The translations under genes were made by a program, and so were the position numbers. A stretch of DNA of 64,000 nucleotides from assembly GCF_006569185.2 (NCBI RefSeq), contig NZ_VIGC02000008.1, forward strand, positions 1-64,000. Direction: 5' to 3'. Below are positions 63,946 through 64,000 of the stretch, one piece after another (the first letter of the stretch is position 1; every line of letters begins with the position of its first letter). The notes below the pieces were generated by a model. It had not been told where the DNA came from. It ran no database searches and saw only the letters and a list, made by a program, of their open reading frames with translations. Source of the DNA: Litorilinea aerophila. GTDB taxonomy: Bacteria > Chloroflexota > Anaerolineae > Caldilineales > Caldilineaceae.

Positions 63946-64000
63946 CACTCACCCGCTCCTCCGGCCGCCAGGGCTGCTTCGATGCTTTGCTCCAGGGTCG
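63945..64000 (-). CDS. C-terminal end of an unknown gene, probably TlpA/ResA-like
   Basis: The last 17 visible residues read TLEQSIEAALAAGGAGE and end at TGA 63947-63945. In ccdA-ccmF operons a TlpA/CcmG thioredoxin often precedes ccdA, and LEQSIEAAL fits its end. Most of the gene lies outside the window, so the call is only inferred from place. Confidence 0.5.
   Translation of the reverse strand, partial: TLEQSIEAALAAGGAGE

Overview
The window looks like chromosomal DNA of a GC-rich Chloroflexota bacterium, probably of the Caldilineae/Anaerolineae side. The evidence is the order of the ribosomal genes, the zinc-binding forms of S14, S4 and L36, the gap-pgk-tpiA block, split or zinc-ribbon DUF35 proteins next to a thiolase, and a respiratory cytochrome c maturation operon. 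The lineage is an inference from gene content, since there is no rRNA gene in the window. No tRNA, rRNA, CRISPR array, phage or transposase gene was found.

Positions 1-19576 hold the S10-spc-alpha ribosomal supercluster on the + strand: the end of tuf, then rpsJ-rplC-rplD-rplW-rplB-rpsS-rplV-rpsC-rplP-rpmC-rpsQ-rplN-rplX-rplE-rpsN-rpsH-rplF-rplR-rpsE-rpmD-rplO-secY-adk-map-rpmJ-rpsM-rpsK-rpsD-rpoA-rplQ-truA-rplM-rpsI. infA is absent from its usual place between map and rpmJ. Several leaders in this block (rpsJ, rpsH, rplM) carry short tandem repeats together with inverted repeats, and three copies of a dispersed palindromic element sit between genes.

Positions 19600-31000 hold a MoaB-like gene, a transaldolase, thioredoxin and a TrpB2-type tryptophan synthase beta chain. 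A minus-strand group follows, made of an XRE/MmyB-type regulator, an exosortase, an EpsI-like protein, an NTF2-like lipoprotein and a membrane HExxH protein. A 1 kb gene-free stretch then separates two regulators. Positions 30473-35725 hold a glycolytic group (gapA, pgk, a small unknown gene, tpiA) with a YvcK/CofD-like gene upstream and a perfect CRP-type palindrome in front of gapA.

Positions 36133-46449 hold an AlbA_2/RecG-like regulator, a thiolase, a thioredoxin-Rdx fusion, a DUF35 protein split into separate zinc-ribbon and OB-fold ORFs, a membrane spermidine-synthase-like protein, a two-subunit 2-oxoacid:ferredoxin oxidoreductase and a Rieske protein. Positions 46592-52186 are a metal-handling region. 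Its minus-strand operon (P1B ATPase, exported protein, HMA chaperone, MerR regulator, CcdA-like protein) starts from a promoter with a 19-bp spacer and a CueR-like dyad. Positions 52785-64000 hold a NarX/NarL-type two-component system, small membrane proteins, a flavin disulfide reductase, an L,D-transpeptidase and a cytochrome c maturation operon (ccdA, ccmF, ccmH and an unusual CcmI-zinc ribbon-beta-propeller fusion).

The most interesting unexplained signal is a family of about 90-105 bp imperfect palindromes found only between genes. There are three close copies (12137, 35865 and 52148) and four degenerate ones. Two of the close copies begin within a few bases of the start predicted for a strong promoter, so they would form the 5' leader of yvcK and of the metal ATPase.
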